Below, in pieces: positions 49,902 through 61,789 of a DNA stretch of 64,000 nt (position 1 is the stretch's first letter; the number at the start of each line of letters is the position of its first letter). The position numbers and the translations under genes were made by a program. Source of the stretch: Gordius sp. MW1 (lineage: Eukaryota > Nematomorpha > Gordioida > Gordea > Gordiidae); assembly GCA_964036665.1 (NCBI GenBank), contig OZ038531.1, positions 18,848,168 to 18,912,167 on the forward strand. Reading direction: 5' to 3'. The notes below the pieces were generated by a model. The model ran no database searches. It was not told the DNA's origin and worked only from the letters and a program-made list of their open reading frames with translations.

Positions 49902-50390
49902 ATTAATTGCTATGCAATTTATGGGCTCGTTTTTGGTTGTCCTTTGTCCGTTGTCCTCCCTATCTATTTGCATTGGGTATATTAGGTTATCGCTTTTTTA
50001 AATTTCTATTAATTGCTATGCAATTTATGGGCTCTCCGTTGTCCGTCCGTTGTCCGTTGTCCTCCATATCTATTTGCATTGGGTATATTAGGTTATCGCT
50101 TTTTTTTAAATTTCTATTAATTGCTATGCAATTTATGGGCTCGTGTTTGGTTGTCCGTTGTCCTCCCTATCTATTTGCATTGGGTATATTAGGTTATCGC
50201 TTTTTTAAATTTCTATTAATTGCTATGCAATGTTGTTCGTCCGTTGTCCGTTGTCCTCCCTATCTATTTGCATTGGGTATTAATTGCTATGCAATTTATG
50301 GGCTCGTTTTTGGTTGTCCGTCCGTTGTCCGTTGTCCTCCCTATCTATTTGCATTGGGTATATTAGGTTATCGCTTTTTAATTGCTATGC
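49902..50390 (+). repeat. Tandem array, ~105-bp period
   Basis: Five imperfect units of ATTGCTATGCAATTTATGGG, TTGTCCGTTGTCCGTTGTCC and CTATCTATTTGCATTGGGTA. This is the left terminus of the composite element multiplied in place. The long open frame across it is a by-product. Confidence 0.85.
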
Positions 50391-50492
50391 ATGAGAAAGA
50401 GGTGCCCCACCCCTCATCTCTATCTCATGCATAAGAGGTGCCCCACCCCTCATCTCTCTCTCCCTCGGTGTGTTATATATAAGATTTGTTAA

Positions 50493-50745
50493 ATTATCTA
50501 TTATATAATAAACATAAATAAAAGTTGTTTACTTTTAATTGCTATGCAATTTAACTAGTTATATAATAAACATAAATAAAAGTTGTTTACTTTTAATTGC
50601 TATGCAATTTAACTAGTTTTTGTTATATAATAAACATAGATAAAAGTTGTTTACTTTTAATGCTATGCAATTTAACTAGTTATATAATAAACATAAATAA
50701 AAGTTGTTTACTTTTAATTGCTATGCAATTTAACTAGTTTTGGGG
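50493..50745 (+). repeat. Tandem array of ~65-70-bp units
   Basis: Four units of ATATAATAAACATAAATAAA followed by AGTTGTTTACTTTTAATTGC and TATGCAATTTAACTAGTT. Single units recur at 50967, 55811 and 56232. Confidence 0.88.
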
Positions 50746-51997
50746 TTAGAATCCCGGAGTTTTTTTGACTCTTATGATTGTTCTTGTTACTATCATTGAT
50801 AATAAGAATTTTTGGCCGTCCGCTGGCTGCTGACCAATGAAAAAAATGACCATTGGCCAAAATGTGAATCGAAACTATTTTTTTCGTTTTTTTTTATTAT
50901 TATGATTGTTCCTGTTTCTACCATTGCTATTTTGACTTTTTGGCCGTCCGCTGGCTGCTGACCAATGTTATATAATAAACATAAATAAAAGTTGTTTACT
51001 TCTAATTGCTATGCAATTTAACTAGTTTTTGGGTTAGAATCCCGGAGTTTTTTTTGACTCTTCTGATTGTTCTTGTTACTATCATTGATAATAAGACTTT
51101 TTGGCCGTCCGTTGGCTGCTGACCAATGAAAAAAATGACCATTGGCCAAAATGTGAATCGAAATTATTTTTTTCGTTTTTTTTTGACTATTATGATTGTT
51201 CCTGTTACTACCATTGCTATTATAACTTTTTGGCCGTCCGCTGGCTCCTGACCGATGGAAAAAATGACCATTGGCCAAAATGTGAATCGAAATTATTTTT
51301 TTCGTTTTTTTTTGACTATTATGATTGTTCCTGTTACTACCATTGCTATTATGACTTTTTGGCCGTCCGCTGGCTGCTGACCAATGGAATAAAATGACCA
51401 TTGGCCAAAATGTGATTCGAAAACTTTTTTTTCGTTTTTTTTTTACTATTATGAATTTATATCCACTTTTACCGTGTCCTGGCTGCTGACCAATGGAAAA
51501 AAATGACCATTGGCCAAATTTTTGATTTTTTTAATTAAAAATTGTTCAAATTCAACAAAAAATTTCTCCCAACAATTCTGCAAATTCTTAACATTGTGTT
51601 GTTTTATAATATAATGTTTGTTAGCCCCAAAATCACTAAAGGCCATAAAAACTAATGTAATACGCAACTAGAAGCAAACACTAAATCTAACCCTAACCCT
51701 TGCCTATATTACATTTTGCCTATATTACATTTTGCCTATAATGGAAAATTTGTATAAATAATTAATTAATCATTAGGCATTTAATACCCCCCCTATAGGC
51801 ATTCTTGCCCCTTCCCACCTTTCTCGCCTATAAATTGCATAGCAAATATGATACATTTATACGAAGTACAGATGAGTCGTCCCCCCTTCCCTTCCCCTCT
51901 TCCCTTCCCTTCTCCCCCTTCCCACGAGGGCCGAAGGCCCGAGTTTTTTTTAAGTAATACCGAAATCTATCATTGGCAATTTCTGATTGAGCTTAGA

Positions 51998-53072
51998 CAT
52001 GGGCGTACGCAGGTTTTGAATTAGGGGTGGGCAGAATTAAAAAAAATTCCTTACCAAAAATTTTTCGGCGAGCAAAAAAAAAAAAAAGGTCTCAACATTC
52101 AAAGGGGGGAGGGGACAAAATGTAAAAAAATAATAAAATATCTTTTTACTCTTCAATTAGTGTTCTGGCCTCAACGCAATAATTAATATAGACGAGTATA
52201 GAATATGTGAACAATTTTTATTTCAAAATCATAAAAACTAAATTATAAATGTGTTTTAATTGGGTATATAATAGCGATGGCCGTGTGAGATAATAAGTGC
52301 GGCATTGCCCGCTAGTGCTAATATAATAGTTTTTAATATATTGTGGATACACGAGCACGACACTGTGTACAAGGAGTTTAAGAGTCAATTTTCGTAAAAG
52401 CATTTACACGTAATAAATTTTTTAATGAATATCGCAAAGTCCATGACAACAACTTTTGTAAATAATGTGCCTTTTAACATACAACTTGTTTTACGGATTC
52501 TTAAATCTATCGCAATATTTGATGCAAATCATGATTTAGTCCTTAGGTGCAAATTAATTCATGAGGGAATCTTTAACGATTTAATAGAATTAAAAATAAA
52601 TTCTTTAGACAATAAATTTCAATTACATTTACAAAAAAATTCTACTTATCTCACCTAAAATTACGACATTATTATTTTATGTGGAAGTGTCTTACAACAA
52701 TTAATAATTAAAGATAAGATATAATAAATTTTTTTATGAATTAGCAAAAAATAAACCAAATCTCAGAGCTTATTGTAAAACGAAATGGTGTCATAAATAT
52801 AATAGAATAAAAAAAGGTCTAGAAATAATACATGCTTTAAAAAAATTACCTGTGAGTGACAGTGACCATAGCAACTTATTTTCAGCTCGGCACAATTTAT
52901 AATATCTCTAATATAACAAATTTTAGAACCAGTCTCCAATTTGCCAATGAGTTGAGTTTCAAATAGGGGTGGGCAAAACATAATTTTTTTAATTTTTAAG
53001 GGTTTTTGTATTGAAATTTTTTTTTTTAAATTAGGGGTGGGCAGCCGCCCCCCCCCCCTGCGTACGCCCATG
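51998..53072. mobile_element. 1.08-kb hAT-type element (CATGGGCGTACGC ends)
   Basis: CATGGGCGTACGCAGG ... CCTGCGTACGCCCATG, perfect 16-base inverted ends, flanked by an exact 8-bp duplication AGCTTAGA (51990-51997, 53073-53080). It is the longest member of the CATGGGCG family here. The open frame at 52425-52658 is not recognised. It may be a degraded transposase, but no hAT motif is visible. Confidence 0.88.
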
Positions 53073-53080
53073 AGCTTAGA

Positions 53081-55247
53081 TGAATAAAAATTTGAATCGG
53101 GAAAGGCAAAATATAAGAACTAAGTAAAAAATTTCGAATGTATTTAAGTAGTGTGAAGTGGTAGTTCCTTATTAGTTTAAACTACATAAATATATGTTCA
53201 TAAACCAACATAAAATTAAGTTTAAATTTTATTACATATTTGCAAAACTATGATTTTAAATTTATATAATCAATTGCTGGTATTAATAAAAATAATAATT
53301 TGTGTATTTAAAATTATGTCTAAAAATATATTAAATAAATCATTTGCCAAATTATATACTTTAAATTATATGATCTATTATAGGTAATTAAATAATAGAG
53401 GAAAGAAGGGTGAGGTTGCGACTTGATGTTGTAGATGCTATAATATTCATACAACACTATCATTTAGTATAAATATTTGTGGTACATTCCTTTCATAAAT
53501 CGCACTTAAGGACGATTTAATTTTACACACCGTTATTTTCCTTATCTTGCGTCGGGTACGAAAAATTGAAACGCGTTTAGGAGGGATTCAGTTAACAATT
53601 TTAAGACGCTTAGGGTCGGGTTCAGGTTGAAAATTTAAAAACGCTTTTTCGTCATGTGGGATTGAAAAAATGACTTTGCAGTTCTAGCTTGTAATACCAT
53701 CTATGGTATAGATGAGAGGATTCTTATTTTACTCCATATGTAATGATTTTCGCATTCTAAATAAATTTTAGGAATTTTTTAGATGACAAATTCGATAAAT
53801 TGATCATAAGAAAATTTACTTACTTGATAACCCACCCGAGTCGACCGGAAATTTCATTCACATATAACCCGAACCTTACCCGACCAGACTTCGGGCTGGG
53901 CTCCCCGAGCAAGACTTTGCCCACAACCATATAAATACCACACTTTATTGCTAAATTGCATGGCGATTTAAGCCAGCCCACACCAGGTCGGGCAAGAAAT
54001 ATTTATACGTTTATATTTAAATAAAATTTTATAAATATATTTTTGACTAACAGTCAAAATAGACCTGTTTTCTAAAGCATAAAAAATAAAATCAACTCAT
54101 CTTTAGTTTTATTACCTTATAACCGTGCATTACAAAGCATCCCTCGAGACCCATAACAATGCTATAGAAAAAAACGTTGAAAACCCGTCATAATATAACT
54201 TGTATTATAATAATATGCGTGAATTATTTATGGTGACAATAAATGCGATGTCGAGCTTTAAGAATAACGGATAAAAGTCATTAGTGTTCTATAAACGACT
54301 GGGTTTTGTTTGGTCGACCGTTGGTTTTAGTCGACTTAACATAAACAGACCAAAAAATTTGCCCATATTTGATATGGTAATGCATTTGTGGCCGGGAAGT
54401 TTGGTATTGTGTCGTGACCATAAACTAAATAGACTGCTCATTGAGCATGCATACACGTGAAAAATTTGAAGCCAAAAAAGTTAGCAATCTTGAAATAATT
54501 AACAACCGTAACAGGTAAATCATTTAGATGCAATATATAATTAGGTATATTTTATATTCATAAGAAAAGAAACAAACAAACAAGGGATACAATGACATAC
54601 TGTGCAGCTATAAACAAATATTAGTTCAAGATGGCGGTCAAAATTGGCATCACTTTTTAAAGGGAATGAAGCAGTCTATTTAGTCTATGGTTGTGATCCT
54701 TAATTTATGCTGGGGGGGGGGTCAAAATTTGTGCAGTTTTGTCGCTGGTGGGGGTGTGAATTTGGTGTGCTGAATCTTCGGAAATTTGCAAAGTTTGCAG
54801 CAATTCCGTCAACTTTTTCGCCTTTTTAATCTAACAAACGATAAAAAAACGATGACTTTGATTTTGCGAGAAAAATATAACCATATTTACATGAATTGCA
54901 ATCAAACTGCGAACATGTTAAAATTTGGAGGATTTTGAAAATAAATTTGTTTGCAAGGCAATATAAGGTAAAAATGGTTATTAAACAAGTAGCAAAAATC
55001 ATCTTCAATTCAAAAACTGATATTCGGACCTTATAAAAAGCGGCAAATGCGTTAGTATGGGAAAATAAACCAGCAAACTTAAAGCAACCAAATTTAAGTA
55101 GATTTTAAGAGTTTCAACACCTAATTATAGAAATAATATAACTAAAAGCTTAAAACCAGATTTATATGTAGATACTTATTTATTCAAAAACAAATTTTAT
55201 ATATTCATAAGTTCCAAACATTGCTCAGCCAAATTTTGGTAGAATTT
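53081..55247. other. No gene recognised; scattered repeats
   Basis: AT-rich sequence with CCCGACC/GGGTCGGG-type fragments (53600-53640, 53830-54000). One end of the TAGAGTTGTAAAAACAGCT family lies near 54285-54350, the foldback element is at 54415-54690, and a G tract is near 54712. Confidence 0.5.
54415..54690. mobile_element. Old MITE of CATAAACTACATAGACTG family
   Basis: CCATAAACTAAATAGACTGC ... GCAGTCTATTTAGTCTATGG ends. Flanks GTCGTGAC / GTTGTGAT (6 of 8). Contains AAGATGGCGGTCAAAAT near the right end, like the 62322 copy. Confidence 0.7.
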
Positions 55248-57397
55248 TTAATTGCTATGCAATTTATGGGCTCGTTTTTGGTTGTCCGTTGTCCGTCCGT
55301 CCGTTGTCCGTCCGTCTCCCTATCTATTTGCATTGGGTATATTAGGTTATCGATTTTTTAAATTAATGCATGAGAAAGAGGTGTACCACCCCTCATCTCT
55401 ATCTCCCTCGCTGTTAATGCATATGAGGTGCATCACCCCTCATCTCTATCTCCCTCGCTTTCGGACGGGGTCGGGTTTTAATTGCTACGTTAAATTAATG
55501 CATAAGTATATCTATTCGTTTTTGAATTGGGTAACATTGATATTAATTGCTATAATTACCCTATGCCCTCCACTACAAGGGCCTATGCCTCTACTGATAT
55601 GGGTCCCTGTGCTGTGCCCCTACAAAAGCCTATGCCTCTATTAATGTGGGTTCGAACCCCGGCGAACGTTCTGAATTGCTGGTCCGATTCCCGGAGAGGG
55701 CAAATTTTTATTTTTATTTTTTAAATTAAATTAATATATTTTTCCTGTTACTACCATTGCTATTATGACTTTTTGGCCGTCCGCTTGTTCTATTATTGTT
55801 TCATTTTATTATATAATAAACATAAATAAAAGTTGTTTACTTTTAATTGCTATGCAATTTAACTAGTTTTTGGGTTAGAATCCCGGAGTTTTTTTTGAAT
55901 CTTATGATTGTTCTTGTTACTATCATTGATAATAAGACTTTTTGGCCGTCCGCTGGCTGCTGACCAATGAAAAAAATGACCATTGGCCAAAATGTGAATC
56001 GAAATTATTTTTTTCGTTTTTTTTTGACTATTATGATTGTTCTTGTTCCTACCATTGCTATTATGACTTTGTGGCCGTCCGCTGGCTCCTGACCGATGGA
56101 AAAAATGACCATTGGCCAAAATGTGAATCGAAATTATTTTTTCTTTTTTTTTGACTATTATGATTGTTCCTGTTCCTACCATTGCTATTATGACTTTTTG
56201 GCCGTCCGCTTGTTCTATTATTGTTTCATTTTATTATATAATAAACATAAATAAAACTTGTTTACTTTTAATTGCTATGCAATTTAACTAGTTTTTGGGT
56301 TAGAATCCCGGAGTTTTTTTTGACTCTTATGATTGTTCTTGTTACTATCATTGATAATAAGACTTTTTGGCCGTCCGCTGGCTGCTGACCAATGAAAAAA
56401 ATGACCATTGGCCAAAATGTGAATCCGAGTTTATTTTTTCGTTTTTTTACTATTATGATTGTTCCTGTTACTACCATTGCTATTATGACTTTTTGGCCGT
56501 CCGCTGGCTCCTGACCGATGGAAAAAATGACCATTGACCAAAATGTGAATCAAAATTATTTTTTTCGTTTTTTTTTACTATTATGATTGTTCCTGTTCCT
56601 ACCATTGCTATTATGACTTTTTGGCCGCTGGCTGCTGACCAATGGAATAAAATGACCATTGGCCAAAATGTGATTCGAAAACTTTTTTTTTGTTTTTTTT
56701 GACTATTATGAATTTATATCCACTTTTACCGTGTCCTGGCTGCTGAGTGCTGACCAATGGAAAAAAATGACCATTGGTCAAAATGTGATTGGAAAATTTT
56801 TTTTTCGTTTTTTTTACTCTTATGAATTTATATCCACTTTTACCGTGTGCTGGCTGCTGACCTATGGAAAAAAATGACCATTGGCCAAAGAGAGTAACAA
56901 TTTTTTTTCCGTTTTTTTGGCTATTGACTTATAGAGTATCTGTTGGTACTGACCAATGGAGAAAAAATGACCATTGGCCAAATTTTTGATTTTTTTAATT
57001 AAAAATTGTTCAAATTCAACAAAAAATTTCTCCCAACAATTCTGCAAATTCTTAACATTGTGATGTTTTATAATATAATGTTTGTTAGACCCATAATCAC
57101 TAAAGGCCATAAAAACTAATGTAATACGCAACTAGATGCAAACACTAAATCTAACCCTAACCCTTGCCTATATTACATTTTGCCTATAATTGGAAAATTT
57201 GCATAGATAATTAATTAATCATCAGGCATTTAATACCCCCCTATAGGCATTCTCGTCCCTTCCCACCTTTCTCGCCCATAAATTGCATAGCAAATATGAT
57301 ACATTTATACGAAGTACAGATGAGTCGTCCCCCCTTCCCTTCCCCTCTTCCCTTCCCTTCTCCCCCTTCCCACGAGGGCCGAAGGCCCGAGTTTTTA
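55248..57397 (-). mobile_element. Composite satellite-bearing repeat, copy E (2.15 kb)
   Basis: Left end ATTGCTATGCAATTTATGGG then TTTTGGTTGTCCGTTG; right end CGAGGGCCGAAGGCCCGAG. The middle has GGGTTCGAACCCCGG and GGTCCGATTCCCGG blocks, two ATAAACATAAATAAA units and satellite monomers of both subtypes (55740-56990). Copy F follows directly, separated only by a T run. Confidence 0.8.
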
Positions 57398-58047
57398 ATT
57401 GCTATGCAATTTATGGGCTCGTTTTTGGTTGTCCGTCCATCGTCCGTCCGTCGTCCATCCACCAAGTTATTGGCGCCAGCTTTTTTTTAAATTAAATTAA
57501 TATATTGTTTTAATACCATTGATAATATGACTTTTTGACCGTCCGCAGGCTACTGACCATTGAAAAAAATTACCATTGGCTAAATAAATCAAAATTTTTT
57601 GTTCGTTTTTGAATAGGTTAACATTGATAACCCTATGCCCTCCACTACAAGGGCCTATGCATCTATTGATATGGGTCCCTGTTAATTAAATTAATATTTT
57701 GTTCTTGTTAATACCATTGATAATATGACTTTTTGACCGTCCGCAGGCTACTGACCATTGAAAAAAATTACCATTGGCCAAATAAATCGAAATTTTTTGT
57801 TCGTTTTCGAATAGGTTAACATTGACAATTACCCTATGCCCTCCACTACAAGGGCCTATGTCTCTACTGATGTGGGTCCCTGTGCTCCTACAAAAGTTTT
57901 AATTGCTATGCAATTTATGGGCTCACTTTCCATTTTCCGAATGTCTTGTCACGCGCCGAATGTCTTGCACCGAATGTCTTGTCACGCTTTTTTTAACAGT
58001 ATAAATATTGCTATTATTACTTAACTAGTTTTTGGGTTCGAAACCCT

Positions 58048-60145
58048 GGTTTTTTTTTGACTATTATGATTGTTCCTGTTACTACCAATGCTATTATAAC
58101 TTTTTAGCCGTCCGCTGGCTACTGACCGATGGGAAAAATGACCATTGGCCAAAATGTGATTCGGAATTATTTTTTTCGTTTTTTTTTGACTATTATGATT
58201 GTTCCTGTTACTACCAATGCTATTATAACTTTTTAGCCGTCCGCTGGCTACTGACCGATGGGAAAAATGACCATTGGCCAAAATGTGAATCGGAATTATT
58301 TTTTTCGTTTTTTTTTGACTATTATGATTGTTCCTGTTACTACCAATGCTATTATAACTTTTTAGCCGTCCGCTGGCTACTGACCGATGGGAAAAATGAC
58401 CATTGGCCAAAATGTGAATCAGAATTATTTTTTTCGTTTTTTTTTGACTATTATGATTGTTCCTGTTACTACCAATGCTATTATAACTTTTTAGCCGTCC
58501 GCTGGCTACTGACCGATGGGAAAAATGACCATTGGCCAAAATGTGAATCGGAATTATTTTTTTCGTTTTTTTTGACTATTATGATTGTTCCTGTTACTAC
58601 CAATGCTATTATAACTTTTTAGCCGTCCGCTGGCTACTGACCGATGGGAAAAATGACCATTGGCCAAAATGTGAATCGGAATTATTTTTTTCGTTTTTTT
58701 TTGACTATTATGATTGTTCCTGTTACTACCAATGCTATTATAACTTTTTAGCCGTCCGCTGGCTACTGACCGATGGGAAAAATGACCATTGGCCAAAATG
58801 TGAATCGGAATTATTTTTTTCGTTTTTTTTTGACTATTATGATTGTTCCTGTTACTACCAATGCTATTATAACTTTTTAGCCGTCCGCTGGCTACTGACC
58901 GATGGGAAAAATGACCATTGGCCAAAATGTGAATCGGAATTATTTTTTTCGTTTTTTTTTTGACTATTATGATTGTTCCTGTTACTACCAATGCTATTAT
59001 AACTTTTTAGCCGTCCGCTGGCTACTGACCGATGGGAAAAATGACCATTGGCCAAAATGTGAATCGGAATTATTTTTTTCGTTTTTTTTTGACTATTATG
59101 ATTGTTCCTGTTACTACCAATGCTATTATAACTTTTTAGCCGTCCGCTGGCTACTGACCGATGGGAAAAATGACCATTGGCCAAAATGTGAATCGGAATT
59201 ATTTTTTTCGTTTTTTTTGACTATTATGATTGTTCCTGTTACTACCAATGCTATTATAACTTTTTAGCCGTCCGCTGGCTACTGACCGATGGGAAAAATG
59301 ACAATTGGCCAAAATGTGAATCGGAATTATTTTTTTCGTTTTTTTTGACTATTATGATTGTTCCTGTTACTACCAATGCTATTATAACTTTTTAGCCGTC
59401 CGCTGGCTACTGACCGATGGGAAAAATGACCATTGGCCAAAATGTGAATCGGAATTATTTTTTTCGTTTTTTTTGACTATTATGATTGTTCCTGTTACTA
59501 CCAATGCTATTATAACTTTTTAGCCGTCCGCTGGCTACTGACCGATGGGAAAAATGACCATTGGCCAAAATGTGAATCGGAATTATTTTTTTCGTTTTTT
59601 TTTGACTATTCTGATTGTTCCTGTTACTACCAATGCTATTATAACTTTTTAGCCGTCCGCTGGCTACTGACCGATGGGAAAAATGACCATTGGCCAAAAT
59701 GTGAATCGGAATTATTTTTTTCGTTTTTTTTTGACTATTATGATTGTTCCTGTTACTACCAATGCTATTATAACTTTTTAGCCGTCCGCTGGCTACTGAC
59801 CGATGGGAAAAATGACCATTGGCCAAAATGTGAATCGGAATTATTTTTTTCGTTTTTTTTTTTGACTATTATGATTGTTCCTGTTACTACCAATGCTATT
59901 ATAACTTTTTAGCCGTCCGCTGGCTACTGACCGATGGGAAAAATGACCATTGGCCAAAATGTGAATCGGAATTATTTTTTTCGTTTTTTTTGACTATTAT
60001 GATTGTTCCTGTTACTACCAATGCTATTATAACTTTTTAGCCGTCCGCTGGCTACTGACCGATGGGAAAAATGACCATTGGCCAAAATGTGAATCGGAAT
60101 TATTTTTTTCGTTTTTTTTTGACTATTATGATTGTTCCTGTTACT
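58048..60145 (-). repeat. Satellite array: 16 near-identical ~129-bp monomers
   Basis: Using TTTTTAGCCGTCCGCTGGCT as a marker, starts fall at 58101, 58230, 58359, 58488, 58616, 58745, 58874, 59004, 59133, 59261, 59389, 59517, 59646, 59775, 59906 and 60034. That gives spacings of 128-131, mostly from A/T homopolymer length. Single-base differences are few. Each monomer contains the inverted pair GACCGATGG / CCATTGGCC around a short A-rich centre. Confidence 0.97.
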
Positions 60146-61110
60146 CAGAGGTCAGATTTGTTAGAATTTTTCAGCCCGAACCCGGCCCGGCCCGATTTTA
60201 TAATTAATCTGCCCGCCCGAGCCCGCCCGAACCCATCTAAGTGTCCGCCCGGGCCCGCCCGAATCGTTAAAGCTGCCCGAATTGCCCGGCCCGAAATATT
60301 AAATTTGCCCGTTAGTCCCGAATTTGTGAGGTCGCAAACAGAGGTCGGATTTGTTAAAAATTTTCTGCCCAAACCCGGCCCGGTCTAAATTTTTAACTAA
60401 ATTCCCCGCCTGAACCCTTCTAAGTGTCCGCTCAGCCATGCCCAAACCATTAGAGCTGCCCGGCCCTATTAATAAAATTTGCCCGTTAGACTAGAAATTA
60501 TCCAATCCCAAAATCTTTTAACCACTATTACAAAATAAGCATTAAATAATGGCATATTGATCAGAACAAAGATGACAATATTTTATTATTCATAATTATT
60601 ATGTAAAAATAACAAATCGTCGACAATTTCCTGGGATAATCTTGTGCGTCTTTCCTCTATTAATCTTCCTGCGATAGAGAAACTTCTTTCACTTGCAGCA
60701 CTCGTCGCCGGGATGGCAAAGAGTATTTTTGTTAATCTTGCTAATTTAGGATACCTAAAATAGTTATAATTTTAGATAACTTTAATGTGACTTGTTTTCT
60801 TTATTTTTCCACCATATTAAAAGGGAAAATTTTTCATCCACGTCCTTGTCTAAAACATCATTCAAGTATGAATTGATCTCATCTAATGCTGTATCATCTT
60901 CATCATCAGCCTATAGCGAATTTTTCTTTTTTCGAGGAAAATCAATTTGATAAAATTTCTGGCATGCCCGAATTGCCCGAATCTTATCAGCGTGCCCGCC
61001 CGGGCCCGTCCGAAAAGTAAAACTTAAGACAGTTGCCCGGCCCGGCCCGGCCCGTGGGCCGGGTCGGGCGGGCCGGGCAGCGGGCCGGGCCGGGCATTTC
61101 TGACCTCTGC
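60146..61110 (-). mobile_element. 0.96-kb hAT deletion derivative inside the satellite array
   Basis: Ends CAGAGGTCAGATTTG and CATTTCTGACCTCTG. CTGTTACT lies on both sides (8-9-bp duplication within a monomer). The arms are unusually GC-rich, with repeated CCCGGCCCGG and CCCGCCCGAGCCCG. The interior keeps a transposase C-terminus (60580-60910, minus). Confidence 0.88.
60580..60910 (-). pseudogene. hAT transposase C-terminal remnant
   Basis: Minus strand reads DEINSYLNDVLDKD and LLIWWKNKENK. After an interruption it reads YPKLARLTKILFAIPATSAA, SERSFSIAGRLIEERRTRLS and DDLLFLHNN. This is a clear hAT dimerisation domain. The N-terminal two-thirds of the transposase are gone. Confidence 0.85.
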
Positions 61111-61660
61111 CTGTTACTACCAATGCTATTATAACTTTTTAGCCGTCCGCTGGCTACTGACCGATGGGAAAAATGACCATTGGCCAAAATGTGAATCGGA
61201 ATTATTATTTTCGTTTTTTTTTGACTATTATGATTGTTCCTGTTACTATTAATGCTATTATAACTTTTTGGCCGTCCGCTGGCTCCTGACCGATGGAAAA
61301 AATGACCATTGGCCAAAATATGAATCGAAATTATTTTTTTCGTTTTTATTTGACTATTATGATTGTTCCTGTTACTACCATTGCTATTATGACTTTTTGG
61401 CCGTCCGCTGGCTGCTGACCAATGGAAAAAATGACCATTGGCCAAAATGTGATTCGAAAATTTTTTTTTCGTTTTTTTACTCTTATGAATTTATATCCAC
61501 TTTTACCGTGTCATGGCTGCTGACCAATGCAAAAAAATGACCTTTGGCCAAAATGAGCATCAAAAATTTTTTTTCCGTTTTTTTGGCTATCATTGACTTA
61601 TAGAGTATCTGTTGGTACTGACCAATGGAAAAAAATGACCATTGGCCAAATTTTTGATTT
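61105..61660 (-). repeat. Satellite array resumed after the hAT insertion
   Basis: One more monomer of the homogeneous type, then progressively different subtypes, including the shorter ATTTATATCCACTTTTACCG type, and the border block ATCTGTTGGTACTGACCAAT. Confidence 0.9.
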
Positions 61661-61789
61661 TTTTAATTAAAAATTGTTCAAATTCAACAAAAACTTTCTC
61701 CCAACAATTCTGCAAAATCTTAAAATTGTGATGTTTTATAATATGATGTTTGTTACACGCCTAATTTTAAATATTTAAATTGCTATGCA

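Larger units (their letters stand above)
49902..51946 (-). mobile_element. Composite satellite-bearing repeat, copy D (2.0 kb)
   Basis: Inverse of copy C. The left end ATTGCTATGCAATTTATGGG (repeated as an amplified block to 50390) is followed by ~70-bp ATAAACATAAATAAAAGTTG units and satellite monomers (50810-51540). The CTCCCAACAATTCTGCAAAT block and a TTGCATAGCAAATATGATAC block come next, then C-rich tracts. It ends CGAGGGCCGAAGGCCCGAG then a T run. Confidence 0.78.

Noticed and set aside
49907-50434. 175-codon plus-strand frame
   Set aside because: It consists of the translated ~105-bp tandem repeat (recurring LFALGILGYRFFKFLLIAMQ); no domain and no conservation as protein.
51690-51715. 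CTAACCCTAACCC-like telomeric motif (also near 57150)
   Set aside because: Only two units, and present at the same place in two copies of the composite repeat, so it is part of that repeat and not a telomere.
52425-52658. 77-codon frame inside the 51998-53072 element, considered as a transposase
   Set aside because: No hAT motif (zinc finger, catalytic or dimerisation) is visible, so it is left unassigned.
57241-57495. Three short frames rich in Gly/Arg or Pro/Ser
   Set aside because: Low-complexity translation of the C-rich tract and hairpin at the end of composite copy E.
58021-59826. Long open frames (up to 196 codons) over the satellite array, both strands
   Set aside because: They arise from a repeat period divisible by three. 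Frames break wherever homopolymers differ by one base, and both strands are open. They are not treated as genes.
58048-60145. Regular repeats considered as a CRISPR array
   Set aside because: Monomers are ~129 bp and identical throughout, with no short-repeat/unique-spacer pattern, and the genome is clearly eukaryotic.
60145-60388. Pro/Arg-rich frames in GC-rich arms (also 60911-61123)
   Set aside because: Produced by CCCGGCCCG-type repeats of the hAT derivative. The only real coding remnant is the dimerisation domain at 60580-60910.
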